A DNA stretch of 64,000 nucleotides, taken from JAKQIM01 sp029557965. GTDB lineage: Bacteria; Chloroflexota; Anaerolineae; Anaerolineales; UBA4823. The position numbers and the translations under genes were made by a program. Location: the NCBI GenBank assembly GCA_035341015.1, contig DAOQUL010000013.1, positions 7,866 to 71,865 of the forward strand. Reading direction: 5' to 3'. The notes under the pieces were generated by a model, which was given only the letters and a program-made list of their open reading frames with translations, was not told the DNA's origin and ran no database searches. Positions 15,171 through 23,185 of this stretch are shown one piece after another. The first letter of the stretch is position 1, and every line of letters starts with the position of its first letter.

Positions 15171-15623
15171 GTGAACGCCATCGACAAATGTCCCGAGTGT
15201 GGCGCGCTTTGGCCGGAGGGCCAAACCTGCCAGGATGCCTTCCACCAGATGTTGTTCTGGGAAGCAGAAACGCCCGCACTGGGCGAAGTGCACCACCTGG
15301 TGGTCTTGTGCTACCACCTCCAGCACCCCAGCCTGTATTCTCCCGATGGGCTGCGAGAAGGCCAACGCCTGCTGGCGATGTTCTTGGATGAGGGTCGGAC
15401 CCCCCAGCAAGTGGTTAAGCGGCAGCGTCCCCGGGTGGCTTCAGGCCAGCGCCAGTGGAAGATCACCGCTCGGCCCGGTGCACACGGCGCGTACGAGAGG
15501 CCCATCTCATGGACGATGTGGGCTGGGGATGTGATCGCTGGCGGCGCGCAGAATTACTGCGAAAATGTCCGGTGCTGGGCGGCTTCCATCCAGGCCGCGC
15601 TCAGGCTTTTTCAGCATCCCTGA
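15171..15623 (+). CDS. DUF5946 family protein
   Basis: The 150-residue protein starts at GTG 15171. It opens with a short zinc-ribbon-like half, DKCPECGALWPEGQTCQDAFHQML, followed by a helical body (EVHHLVVLCYHLQHPSLYSPDGL) and a region ending in TMWAGDVIAGGA. The CPECGA...CQD(A/Y)FHQ pattern is the hallmark of DUF5946, a family common in Chloroflexota and Actinomycetota without known function. The three Cys plus His residues could bind a metal. Its last 23 bases overlap the opposing Nudix gene. Confidence 0.75.
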   Translation: MNAIDKCPECGALWPEGQTCQDAFHQMLFWEAETPALGEVHHLVVLCYHLQHPSLYSPDGLREGQRLLAMFLDEGRTPQQVVKRQRPRVASGQRQWKITARPGAHGAYERPISWTMWAGDVIAGGAQNYCENVRCWAASIQAALRLFQHP

Positions 15624-16080
15624 AGTAGAACACCTCGTCGTGCGAGACAAATTCGTAATCTTCATAAACGAACTTGGCTGAAAAGAAGCCTGGCTGGTCC
15701 AGCCAGGGGATAAACACGCGGTCCCCCTCCCATAGATTCAGTTCCAACAGGTGTTCGTTGTCGATCCAGGCCAGGGTGCCTTCGGGCGAATCGATCAATT
15801 GCCCCTCGAATTCGGTCATCACGAACACGAAGGTGTACCAATCCTCTTCCTTTGAAAAAGCCGGGAAGGTGATCATACCTTTGAAGAGTGGGTTGCGCAC
15901 CACCAGGCCGGTTTCTTCGAACACCTCGCGCATGGCGCATTCTTCGGGTGTCTCGCCGGGCTCCAGCTTGCCGCCCATCCCGTTCCATTTGCCCATATGC
16001 ATATCGTTGGCTTTTTTGATGCGGTGCACCATCAGGGTTTGGCCGGCGCGCCGGACGTAGCATAGCGTGGCGAGTTTCAT
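15601..16080 (-). CDS. Nudix hydrolase, MutT/8-oxo-dGTP diphosphatase-like
   Basis: The start is ATG 16080 (MKLATLCYVRR) after AAGGAGACAATTT; the open frame extends further upstream without support. The 159-residue protein carries the complete Nudix box (G-x5-E-x7-REVFEETG) within GGKLEPGETPEECAMREVFEETGL, about residues 36-60, preceded by KWNGMGGK as in MutT1/MTH1-like 8-oxo-(d)GTP diphosphatases. The C-terminal half (FEGQLIDSPEGTLAWIDNEHLLEL) also fits that group. It likely removes oxidised nucleotides from the pool. Confidence 0.85.
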   Translation of the reverse strand: MKLATLCYVRRAGQTLMVHRIKKANDMHMGKWNGMGGKLEPGETPEECAMREVFEETGLVVRNPLFKGMITFPAFSKEEDWYTFVFVMTEFEGQLIDSPEGTLAWIDNEHLLELNLWEGDRVFIPWLDQPGFFSAKFVYEDYEFVSHDEVFYFRDAEKA

Positions 16081-16135
16081 AAATTGTCTCCTTAATCTTG
16101 CGGATAGGGCTATTCTATCAAATATCAGGTGGTGA

Positions 16136-16141
16136 TAGAAT
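16136..16141 (+). promoter_or_regulatory. -10 box TAGAAT, 6 nt before the DUF457-like start codon
   Basis: TAGAAT ends six bases before ATG 16148; no ribosome site lies between. This predicts a leaderless message. Confidence 0.45.
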
Positions 16142-16147
16142 GTCGCT

Positions 16148-16606
16148 ATGACCTCCATCGGGCATTCATTGACTGGAATTGCCATCGGCGTGTTGAGCTT
16201 GCCGCCGCAGGTTGCCCCACGCCGCACCTTTTTCCACATTGCGGCCTTTACAGTGTTGGCCAACATTCCTGATCTCAGCCTGCCTGGCTGGNNNNNNNNN
16301 NNNNNNNNNNNNNNNNNNNNNNNNNNNNNNNNNNNNNNNNNNNNNNNNNNNNNNNNNNNNNNNNNNNNNNNNNNNNNNNNNNNNNNNNNNNTGCTGCTTG
16401 ATTCGTTTTATAACCACGGCCTGGGGGTGGCAATCTTCTGGCCTTTTTCAGAAGGGCGGTTGGTTTTGCCACTGCCCTGGTTTTCAATTATGGATGGGCC
16501 ATTATGGAGCTGGCAGGCGCTGCGTATTTCTCTGATCGAAGTGGCTTTTTACCTGCCGTTGATAGGGTTGGCGGTGTGGTATCGAAAGATACAAAAACGA
16601 ACCTGA
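16148..16606 (+). CDS. DUF457-like membrane-bound metal-dependent hydrolase, interrupted by assembly gap
   Basis: The N-terminal half reads TSIGHSLTGIAIGVL and ANIPDLSLPGW. The C-terminal half reads LLDSFYNHGLGVAIFWPF followed by two hydrophobic segments. GHSLTG and LLDSFYNHGLG/FWPF are family markers of DUF457/YdjM-type membrane proteins annotated as metal-dependent hydrolases, with conserved His and Asp residues. A run of 100 N (16292-16391) removes the middle, including the first Asp-rich loop. The frame happens to stay open across the N-run, but the true gap length is unknown, so the real protein length is uncertain. Both halves clearly belong to one gene. Confidence 0.7.
   Translation: MTSIGHSLTGIAIGVLSLPPQVAPRRTFFHIAAFTVLANIPDLSLPGWXXXXXXXXXXXXXXXXXXXXXXXXXXXXXXXXXXLLDSFYNHGLGVAIFWPFSEGRLVLPLPWFSIMDGPLWSWQALRISLIEVAFYLPLIGLAVWYRKIQKRT
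16292..16391. other. Assembly gap (100 N)
   Basis: Exactly 100 N, the usual scaffolding placeholder, not a measured length. Contigs on both sides carry pieces of the same membrane-protein gene, so the join is probably correct in order and orientation. Confidence 0.99.
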
Positions 16607-16618
16607 TACGGCATCTTC

Positions 16619-17413
16619 TCATAACTGCTTGCGGATAAATTCCACCAACCAGGCTTCTTCTTCAGGGATCTCTTCGCTCAGGCGGGCTGCGGCGACCACC
16701 GGCAGCCAACTGCTCAGTTGGCCGCTTCCACCCGGGCAGCGCTGAAAATAGCGCCGCAGGTAAACCTGCTGGAACCAGCCGCGCAGCCACTGAACCAGCC
16801 AGGGCATGGGGGTTCCCGGCGGCAGCGATCTTCCGCCTAACAGCAGGCAGGTGCGGGCCACGTCTGCCTGGGGGTTTCCGCTGGTGGCATCGATCCAATC
16901 GATCACCACCGGCCCGCGCCCGCTCAATAACACGTTATCCGGGTGGAAATCGCCGTGGCAAAGCTGTTCTCCCATTGGCAGGCGGCGCAAGGCCAGCAGG
17001 GCGGCGTGGCGCAAGAATTCTGACAGCGCCGCGGCGTGATGGATCTTGTGCTGCAAACGTTCGTGCTGGTCGGGCAGGTCGCTGCAAGTGCGGCTGTGCA
17101 TATCAACGTGCAGGTCAGCCAAGAGCCGCGCCATGGCCGTCAATCGCCAGGGTTTTCGGCGAAACACCTCCAGCATCGAGGCCCCATCCAGCCGTTCAAA
17201 TTCCAATCCTGGGCGTCCATTGACCTGTACCACCTGACCCACATCTGGCGCCGCCGGCCAGGTGGCCCGCACGATGCGTGCCTGGCGCGCTTCGTATTCT
17301 GCTGCCGAAACAGGCATCCATTCGCGGAACAGCTTGAGCACCTGGCCCTCTTTCCAGGCGTATACTTCGGCTGTGCGCCCGGTGGCAATGGGTGGCTCAA
17401 GCGGCAGGCTCAA
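16619..17413 (-). CDS. Aminoglycoside-phosphotransferase-fold kinase (APH family)
   Basis: The C-lobe signature LCHGDFHPDNVLLSG (catalytic Asp in HGDFHPDN) and the metal-binding VVIDWIDATSG identify the APH/choline-kinase fold. The N-lobe has TGRTAEVYAW and a Lys in QVLKLFREW. The start is set at TTG 17413, with GGGGAG five bases upstream. The open frame continues to an ATG at 17500, overlapping the previous gene by 50 bases with a poor ribosome site. The product is about 264 residues. It is the last gene of the HerA-NurA operon. Aminoglycoside resistance should not be inferred: many APH-fold kinases act on other small molecules. Confidence 0.75.
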   Translation of the reverse strand: MSLPLEPPIATGRTAEVYAWKEGQVLKLFREWMPVSAAEYEARQARIVRATWPAAPDVGQVVQVNGRPGLEFERLDGASMLEVFRRKPWRLTAMARLLADLHVDMHSRTCSDLPDQHERLQHKIHHAAALSEFLRHAALLALRRLPMGEQLCHGDFHPDNVLLSGRGPVVIDWIDATSGNPQADVARTCLLLGGRSLPPGTPMPWLVQWLRGWFQQVYLRRYFQRCPGGSGQLSSWLPVVAAARLSEEIPEEEAWLVEFIRKQL

Positions 17414-17450
17414 TCTTACTCCCCGGTGCGTGCGCGCCGCTGCTGGGTCA

Positions 17451-18821
17451 TCATACCAGCCTGCCTGACCAAGCCTCGTAGCGATGGCCGCGGCGCTCAT
17501 CGCCCTGGTAGAAGGCCAGGTAGGTCATCAACTGGTAGGGGATGAACTTCTGCTCTTCGGGGCGGTAGCGGGTCAGGTCGTAATAAGTACGCCAGGTGCC
17601 GGTGTTGACCATGATCTGGTAGGCCAGCCGGTCGCCCACGTGGTATGTGTCCAGCGGCACAATCTCGTGGTGGTGAGTGTGACCATAGACGATGAAATCG
17701 GCCCGCCGGCTGGTAAAGGCCGCCTCGCTGATGGCATGGTTGGCAAAAGACAGCGCATCACTCCACAGTTTTTTCTGGATCCAGGTCATCAGGTCGTTGA
17801 TGCTTTCAAAAGACGCCAGCTTGGTCACCTTGAGCACCATTTCCAGCCCATCCACGCTGTCAAAGGGGTTCAGCGCTTTGTCGTGGGCGCGCACGAATTT
17901 CAGGGCCAAGAATTCTCCTGCCAGCTCATCCCATATGGCCTTGACCTTGGCCTGGATGCTCGGGGCGCCGCCGTATTGGCGCACCTGGCTGCTGATCCAC
18001 AACGGGGCCGCCACGCTGGGGCGGATATTGGTGATCTCGTGCAGCTCGCGGTAGAAGCTGTCGGGCAGCACACCGCTGAGGCGGTTCTCAACTTCGATTG
18101 GGAAGCGGTTGAGCAGGTCGATTGCCAGCGCGTCGCCCAGGGTCGACACATTGCGTCCCTGTTTTTGGTTATAGTTGAACTTGTCGAAGTAGTCGCCATG
18201 CCTGGCAAAGACGCGGTGCTCGTCGAGCATCTGCATCAGTGCGTTCGATTCGTGCGGGTCGAAGGGGAATGGCGTGGGCTCGTTTTGCAAACCCAAGGCC
18301 TCGATGATCTCCTGGCGGATCTGGTCATAAGGCTCGCCGGGCAGGTGGTACATCCAATCGTGGTTGCCCACCATGTAATGGATCTTCACCCTGACCGGGA
18401 TGCGCCCGCCGACATCCGTCGCCGGGTTGCCGCGCATATCGGCCGGCGGCAGCACAATCGCTTCGCCAGAGGCAAGCTGGCGGAAAATGGCAAAGCTCTG
18501 GGCGTTGGCCTTCAAGATGGCGCGAGTGATCTGCCGCAGCTTGGCGGGCAGCTCCGGCTGGTTGGGGTCGCTCCAGGGGCGGGCATAACCCGGTTCGCCG
18601 GGCCTCTCGGTCAGCCATAGGGCAGAATGGACCACTTCAAGGATATCTCCCAGCAGCAGCAAGTGCACCTCTTCGATCGGCCGGTAGCGGCCATCATCGC
18701 GCACCGAGGCAGTCAGGGCCATCTGCTCCAGCCGGTCACGGAAGATGCGGAAAGCATCTGCAGAAATGGTTTTTCCGCAGGTGTTGTCGCCCATGTGCAG
18801 GTCACTGATGATGATTAACAT
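17451..18821 (-). CDS. Calcineurin-like metallophosphoesterase, large (MPE-1)
   Basis: The 456-residue protein has every metallophosphoesterase motif in order: ISDLHMGD at the N-terminus, LLLGDILE, VGNHDWMYHL, ARHGDYFDKFN and, near the C-terminus, VYGHTHHHEIVPLD. These supply the two-metal site. A large helical insertion lies between the HGDYFD and GHTHHH motifs (about residues 225-385), which makes it longer than a minimal phosphoesterase. The start follows AGGGAGTAGAAGCCG. It lies 13 bp after herA. In archaeal HerA-NurA operons the MPE partner is Mre11; this protein is not obviously Mre11, so a DNA-processing role is inferred only from context. Confidence 0.8.
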   Translation of the reverse strand: MLIIISDLHMGDNTCGKTISADAFRIFRDRLEQMALTASVRDDGRYRPIEEVHLLLLGDILEVVHSALWLTERPGEPGYARPWSDPNQPELPAKLRQITRAILKANAQSFAIFRQLASGEAIVLPPADMRGNPATDVGGRIPVRVKIHYMVGNHDWMYHLPGEPYDQIRQEIIEALGLQNEPTPFPFDPHESNALMQMLDEHRVFARHGDYFDKFNYNQKQGRNVSTLGDALAIDLLNRFPIEVENRLSGVLPDSFYRELHEITNIRPSVAAPLWISSQVRQYGGAPSIQAKVKAIWDELAGEFLALKFVRAHDKALNPFDSVDGLEMVLKVTKLASFESINDLMTWIQKKLWSDALSFANHAISEAAFTSRRADFIVYGHTHHHEIVPLDTYHVGDRLAYQIMVNTGTWRTYYDLTRYRPEEQKFIPYQLMTYLAFYQGDERRGHRYEAWSGRLV

Positions 18822-18834
18822 CGGCTTCTACTCC

Positions 18835-20535
18835 CTAAAATCCCAGCTCATTCAAGATCTGGTCTGTGCTGCGCGGGCTGCCAGATTTGCTCAACAGCTC
18901 TTCCCAGAATTTATCGTCATAGCGGCGAGAGCGCACCGGCAGCGGCATGGGCACCCCCCAGCCAAGCAGCAGCACCTCTTCTTTGGCTTGCAGGTGCGCC
19001 AGCATGCCGCGCAGCGCCTCGCGCCCGGCTAGGCCCGAGAGCACGGCATGGATGTCGTCCTCGTCGCCCAGCCAACCCGAAATGCGCGTCCCCAACTGCG
19101 ACATCACCTCATCGTAGATCTGCGAGGGACGCTGGTCAATGATCAGCAGGGTCACGTAATACTTGCGCATCTCGCGCGCAATGGTGCTGAAGGTGGTCTG
19201 GGCAGCCATCTCGCGGTTGAGCAGCTTGTGCGCTTCTTCGACGACGATCACCAGGGGGCGGGGTTCGTCCTGCCCGGTGGAACGGAAGGCATTGGTGCGC
19301 TGTTCCCAGGCGGCGCGGATGCGCCGGGTAAGCAGGTTGGCTACCAGCAGGTAGTCCAGGTCGCTTTCAAAGTCGCCAAAAGAGAGCACCACGTGCTGCC
19401 CGCTGCCCAGGGCTTTGACGATCTCACCGATCGAGTCGGCGGCAGGTTTTTCAACAATGTAGGGTTTATTGAACAGGCGGCCCAACTTGGAATGCAGCCC
19501 CTCCGCCGCCGACACATTCACGCCCGTCCGGTTGGCCCAGGCGGCCACGCTGTTAGAGGCCGGGACCTTCTTGCCGTTTTCGTCTTCGACCATGTCGCCG
19601 TTTTTTAAGTCTCTGAAGGCCGAGAACCAGCCCTCGCGCCCAAAGCTGTTGGCGAGCGCCTCTAATGTGGTGGGGGTGGTTTCCTTCAGGTTCAGCTCAC
19701 GGGTTAGCATCTCGATATCTTCGGGGGCGATATCTTTGCGGGCAATCTCCAGGTTAAAATCAGGCGCCTGGCCGCGGATCTTTGCCCCAGCGCCCAGTCC
19801 CACCACCCGCACGCGGCTGCGGAACTTGGTTTTCAGGCCGATGACGCGTTTGCCGGTATCTGAGGCGGTATCGTCAAAGCCATATTCGTTGTGCATGTCA
19901 AACACCAGCACCGAGGCCGCGTTATACTGGATCAGCCCGGCTAACACGATGCGCGCCAAGAAAGATTTGCCCGTGCCGGTGGCGCCAAAGACGCCCGATG
20001 AGCGCTGGACGAATTTTGCCAGGTCCATGCACACCGGGTGGCCTTGCTCGCGGGTGTAACCGATGACAAAATTGCCCTCTTTCCCCGGGTCGCCAAATAT
20101 CTCGGCAATATCGCCGGGCTGGGCCGGGCGCACCGGGGCGTGGTGCGGGGGGATGGTCTTGACCGGCATCGGGTGGGGGTCTTCAGGGTGTTCCAGCCGC
20201 CAGGCCTCATACTGAGGCGAGGCAGGGTCGGGGCCGCGTTCCAGCATCAGCGCGGGCAGCACTTCCAGGTTGGTGAAGAGCGTTTGGCCGTGCAGCAAAC
20301 GGGCCAACTCGGCCGGCAGGCGCGTTTCGCTCTGCTCATCGGCAAAGCGCGGGTCGGTGGCGCCGAGCTGAAGATCCGTCACCAGGCCGTAGAACTGCCA
20401 ATCGCCGCTTTCAATGACCACAAAAGCCCCTTCTTGCATCTCTTGCGAGGGGATGGTCAGGCGCACGCGCAGGTTCTCTTTTAGCCCGCCGCCGACGATG
20501 TAACCGATGCTTGCGTGTTCGTGTTCGCTCATCAT
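18835..20535 (-). CDS. herA: HerA-type hexameric DNA-pumping ATPase
   Basis: The 566-residue protein has an N-terminal HAS-barrel (IGYIVGGGLKENLRV to about residue 100), then a RecA/FtsK-HerA ATPase core. Walker A is GATGTGKS at residues 184-191, FDMHNEYGFDD follows, Walker B with catalytic Glu is PLVIVVEEAHKLL, and the sensor/Arg region is IDQRPSQIYDEVMSQLGTRI. HerA translocates DNA and works with the NurA nuclease in end resection. The start ATG overlaps the stop of the upstream phosphoesterase (ATGA), and nurA lies two genes upstream in the same operon. Confidence 0.92.
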   Translation of the reverse strand: MMSEHEHASIGYIVGGGLKENLRVRLTIPSQEMQEGAFVVIESGDWQFYGLVTDLQLGATDPRFADEQSETRLPAELARLLHGQTLFTNLEVLPALMLERGPDPASPQYEAWRLEHPEDPHPMPVKTIPPHHAPVRPAQPGDIAEIFGDPGKEGNFVIGYTREQGHPVCMDLAKFVQRSSGVFGATGTGKSFLARIVLAGLIQYNAASVLVFDMHNEYGFDDTASDTGKRVIGLKTKFRSRVRVVGLGAGAKIRGQAPDFNLEIARKDIAPEDIEMLTRELNLKETTPTTLEALANSFGREGWFSAFRDLKNGDMVEDENGKKVPASNSVAAWANRTGVNVSAAEGLHSKLGRLFNKPYIVEKPAADSIGEIVKALGSGQHVVLSFGDFESDLDYLLVANLLTRRIRAAWEQRTNAFRSTGQDEPRPLVIVVEEAHKLLNREMAAQTTFSTIAREMRKYYVTLLIIDQRPSQIYDEVMSQLGTRISGWLGDEDDIHAVLSGLAGREALRGMLAHLQAKEEVLLLGWGVPMPLPVRSRRYDDKFWEELLSKSGSPRSTDQILNELGF

Positions 20536-21383
20536 ATTTCCTCTCCCACAGCCGTATCATCCATCAGCGGCAGGGGAACTTCAAACAGGCGCGAGGTCAG
20601 CACGCCGTTTTGAATGCTGAACAGGCGGTACTGAGGGTTTGCCAGGCGCACTGCCAGCGTGTCGATGGGGTGAAACGTGTAGCTGGTTGAACGCAGGCCC
20701 CAGGTTGGGATGCCGTATTCAACTTTCTCGTAAGAAATGTGCGTGTGCCCGGCAATGATGCCCAAGATGCGGGCGGTTGTGGTGGGGGCGCACAGGGCTT
20801 CCCAAAAAGCATTGACCTCGTCAGCGATAAAGGCATCCATCCAGCGCATGTTCAACGATGTCACCTGGTGATGCATGCAGATGACCAGGGGCAGGCCGCT
20901 GCGCAAGCCCTGATCCAGGCAGTTGTACAGCTCAGGGTACAGGCGCGCTTTGCTGTCGGCGCCCCAATCCAGGCACAAGAAGAGCACCCCTTTGTGCTCA
21001 AAGGAGGCATTCAACATGCCCCCGGGCCGGCTGAGCGGGAAGAACTGCTCGCACATGCGTCGCCGGTCATCATGGTTGCCGGGCATCAGGTAAAGGGGGA
21101 GACCCTCCAGGCCGGGCCGCCTCATGCTCAGCGGGCCGGGAAACGCCGCCGATCCAGGGGCAGCCCCGAGTTCATTTTGCAGCCAGGCGTAGCCTTGGGG
21201 GGTGGGCGGGTCCACCAGGTCGCCGGTGGAGATCAAAAAATCGGCCTGGGGGGCGGCATATTGGGCCAGGTGCTGCAGGGTTTGCGTAAACGTGTAATTC
21301 ACCGCATACCCCAGTCGAACGCTGGTAGCGCTCGGCCCCAGGTGATGGTCTGTGATTTGGATGAAGGAGAAATCTTCTGGCAT
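20532..21383 (-). CDS. Calcineurin-like metallophosphoesterase, compact (MPE-2)
   Basis: The 283-residue protein has the motifs ITDHHLGP (the usual Asp-x-His), STGDLVD, MPGNHDDRR, ICMHHQVTS and IAGHTHISYE, which give a complete two-metal site in the CpdA/Icc-like branch. The start at ATG 21383 follows AGAGGAAAG. Its stop overlaps the herA start by four bases. CpdA-like proteins hydrolyse cyclic nucleotides or other phosphodiesters. Here translational coupling to HerA suggests a nucleic-acid or signal-nucleotide role in the same complex or pathway. Confidence 0.82.
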   Translation of the reverse strand: MPEDFSFIQITDHHLGPSATSVRLGYAVNYTFTQTLQHLAQYAAPQADFLISTGDLVDPPTPQGYAWLQNELGAAPGSAAFPGPLSMRRPGLEGLPLYLMPGNHDDRRRMCEQFFPLSRPGGMLNASFEHKGVLFLCLDWGADSKARLYPELYNCLDQGLRSGLPLVICMHHQVTSLNMRWMDAFIADEVNAFWEALCAPTTTARILGIIAGHTHISYEKVEYGIPTWGLRSTSYTFHPIDTLAVRLANPQYRLFSIQNGVLTSRLFEVPLPLMDDTAVGEEI

Positions 21384-21409
21384 CGGCTTTCCTCTGGCAG
21401 CTCACCTGC

Positions 21410-22012
21410 CTATGGCAATCCATCTGCCAGGGCGCCCAGCACGTTCATCAGCGTGGGGTAATCATCGCGCAGCAGGGTGATCAGCTCTTGCGTGGCGGTG
21501 CTGCCCCAGCCCCAGTTGCCGGCCGCGGCATGCGCAGCCTGGGCCTGCTGGACATGCGCTGCCAGCAGTTCAGCGGCAGGCAGGTCGGCGGCCCGCAGAA
21601 CGTGGCGGAAATAGCCAAAGCGCCCCGCGGCGGTGAACTGGCGCAGCTCATCGCCCTCGCACAGGTAGATCATATCCAGGCTGAGCGGCGGGCGCGGTGG
21701 CAGCAGGTGCGAAATGACCCCCTGCTGGCGGTAACCGACGGCCAAGACGCTCATTTCCAGCGGCACGTTGCGGTTGATGCGGTTATCGGCGATGATGTTG
21801 TCATCTATGCCTTCTGCGGTGACCAACTGCCGCACCAGTCCATCGTCGTCAATGTGGATATCGTAGATCAATCCATAAACCTGGTAGTCATCAGCCACGG
21901 GCACGCGCAGCAGTGCCCCAAAGGATGGGGCATCCACCTGGTCCACGCGGCAGCCCACCACAAAGCCAGATGTCCCGGCGCGCAGCAGCCTTCCGATCTC
22001 AATCGCTTTCAT
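21410..22012 (-). CDS. HAS-barrel-like stand-alone protein, HerA/NurA-associated
   Basis: No named family is recognised with certainty for these 200 residues. The first 100 resemble the N-terminal barrel of the HerA encoded two genes downstream: SGFVVGCRVDQVDAPSFG...DYQVYGLIYDIHI matches GYIVGGGL...DWQFYGLVTDLQL in pattern and spacing. No ATPase motif follows. The C-terminal half is alpha-helical (AAELLAAHVQQAQAAHAAAG) and ends in a short ELITLLRDDYPTLMNVLGAL helix. The start overlaps the nurA stop (ATGA). A plausible job is a docking or regulatory barrel for the HerA ring or NurA; this is inference from similarity and position. Confidence 0.65.
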   Translation of the reverse strand: MKAIEIGRLLRAGTSGFVVGCRVDQVDAPSFGALLRVPVADDYQVYGLIYDIHIDDDGLVRQLVTAEGIDDNIIADNRINRNVPLEMSVLAVGYRQQGVISHLLPPRPPLSLDMIYLCEGDELRQFTAAGRFGYFRHVLRAADLPAAELLAAHVQQAQAAHAAAGNWGWGSTATQELITLLRDDYPTLMNVLGALADGLP

Positions 22013-23184
22013 AGTTTGTGTCTTGTCCTCCCGCCCAGGTCTTTTCCGGCTTGCTTGAATGAGCGGCCCTCAACCGGGATGCCAAGCTGGGTCAGCTCGT
22101 GAAGAATCATCTGGGTTACTTCCTCTTGCTCGTCGTGGCTGACCACGGCTGTTTCGTGGGCGCGGTGCAGCAGGTAAGGGTAGGGGCGCGCCCCCATGAT
22201 GCGGCATTGGTGGATCAATACGGCGTGCAGGCCGTCTAACATGGCCTGGTCTTTGGCAACCCAGGCCGGGATCTCGACGCGCGCCAATCCCTGCCGCCCA
22301 CGACCGACGTTTAAATAGAAGAAGTGCAGCGCCAGGGCATCCTTGTAGCGCTTGGCCGATTGCGACTGCATGGCAAACACCGCCGAGCGCTGTCCGGGCT
22401 TGAGCAGGTCGCGGTACAGGTCCATATCCCGCACCCTTTGCAAGGGGCGATAATCGCGCATCTCTTTGACCTGTTCTGGGCCGGCTTTGGCCACTTCGAG
22501 CAGGCGCACCACCAGCTCAGCAGATGGCTTATCTACATAACCGGCAGTGGTCACGTTGGCCTGGTACATCTGCTCCAGGATATGCAGGTACTCATCCAGG
22601 CTGCGCTGGAATTCGGCGGCTTCGTCGCCGCCATCCCCCTTGGCGCCCCATAACTCCATCGGCCCATCTGTGAATGTGATCACTGGGGCGGGCGCCTGGG
22701 CGGCTTGCTCGGCCAACAGGATGCGTTCTTTCATATCTCGCCTTAACGATAGCATTGTATCGCTGAGGTACGAGGCCTGGGCGTCATAGAATAATTTGCA
22801 TTCCTTGAAAATTACAGGCGGACTGCCGGCAGCGTGCTGCATCTGGATCACCCCCACGTTCACCAGGCCGTACTCCACCTCGGCGTGCCGGTCTACGAAG
22901 ATCTGTGAGCCATCCGCCGCCAAAATGCTGGCCTGGGCCGGCAGGGGCGGCAGGTCAATGCAGGCATCCAGCCGCTCGTGAACCGGCAGCGCACAGCGCA
23001 GCGATGGGTCGTGGCTGCGCACCACTTCTTGTACTTTTTGGCGCAGTTCTTCAATGCGCCCGGCATGGATTTCCAGCAGTCGAAGGGCCTCTGCCCGCCG
23101 GTCTTCCAACTCTCGCTGGCGTTGGAGCGCATTTGCCCCCAGCTCTGTGACTTGTTGGCGGACTTGTTGGAAATCCAGGGCCAT
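22009..23184 (-). CDS. nurA: NurA-domain DNA-end-processing nuclease
   Basis: The 391-residue protein begins with an 80-residue coiled coil (QRQRELEDRRAEALRLLEIH), then the NurA domain. Motif I is ILAADGSQIFVDRHAEVEYG, with the metal-binding Asp of DGS. A second acidic motif is ITFTDGPMELWG, and the C-terminal block is YPYLLHRAHETAVVSHDE. NurA is a Mn-dependent 5'-3' exonuclease/endonuclease working in a complex with HerA. It lies one base after the PilZ gene and overlaps the next gene by four bases. Confidence 0.88.
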   Translation of the reverse strand: MALDFQQVRQQVTELGANALQRQRELEDRRAEALRLLEIHAGRIEELRQKVQEVVRSHDPSLRCALPVHERLDACIDLPPLPAQASILAADGSQIFVDRHAEVEYGLVNVGVIQMQHAAGSPPVIFKECKLFYDAQASYLSDTMLSLRRDMKERILLAEQAAQAPAPVITFTDGPMELWGAKGDGGDEAAEFQRSLDEYLHILEQMYQANVTTAGYVDKPSAELVVRLLEVAKAGPEQVKEMRDYRPLQRVRDMDLYRDLLKPGQRSAVFAMQSQSAKRYKDALALHFFYLNVGRGRQGLARVEIPAWVAKDQAMLDGLHAVLIHQCRIMGARPYPYLLHRAHETAVVSHDEQEEVTQMILHELTQLGIPVEGRSFKQAGKDLGGRTRHKL

Positions 23185-23185
23185 T

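Noticed and set aside
16148..16606. Frameshifted or broken membrane-protein gene
   Set aside because: The interruption is a 100-N placeholder, so there is no evidence of a mutation; both ends belong to the same family.
16619..17413. Aminoglycoside resistance gene
   Set aside because: The fold is APH-like, but position in the HerA-NurA operon and general diversity of the family give no support for resistance.
17484..18620. 378-residue open frame antisense to MPE-1
   Set aside because: No recognisable motif, no ribosome site, and MPE-1 carries all catalytic motifs on the opposite strand.
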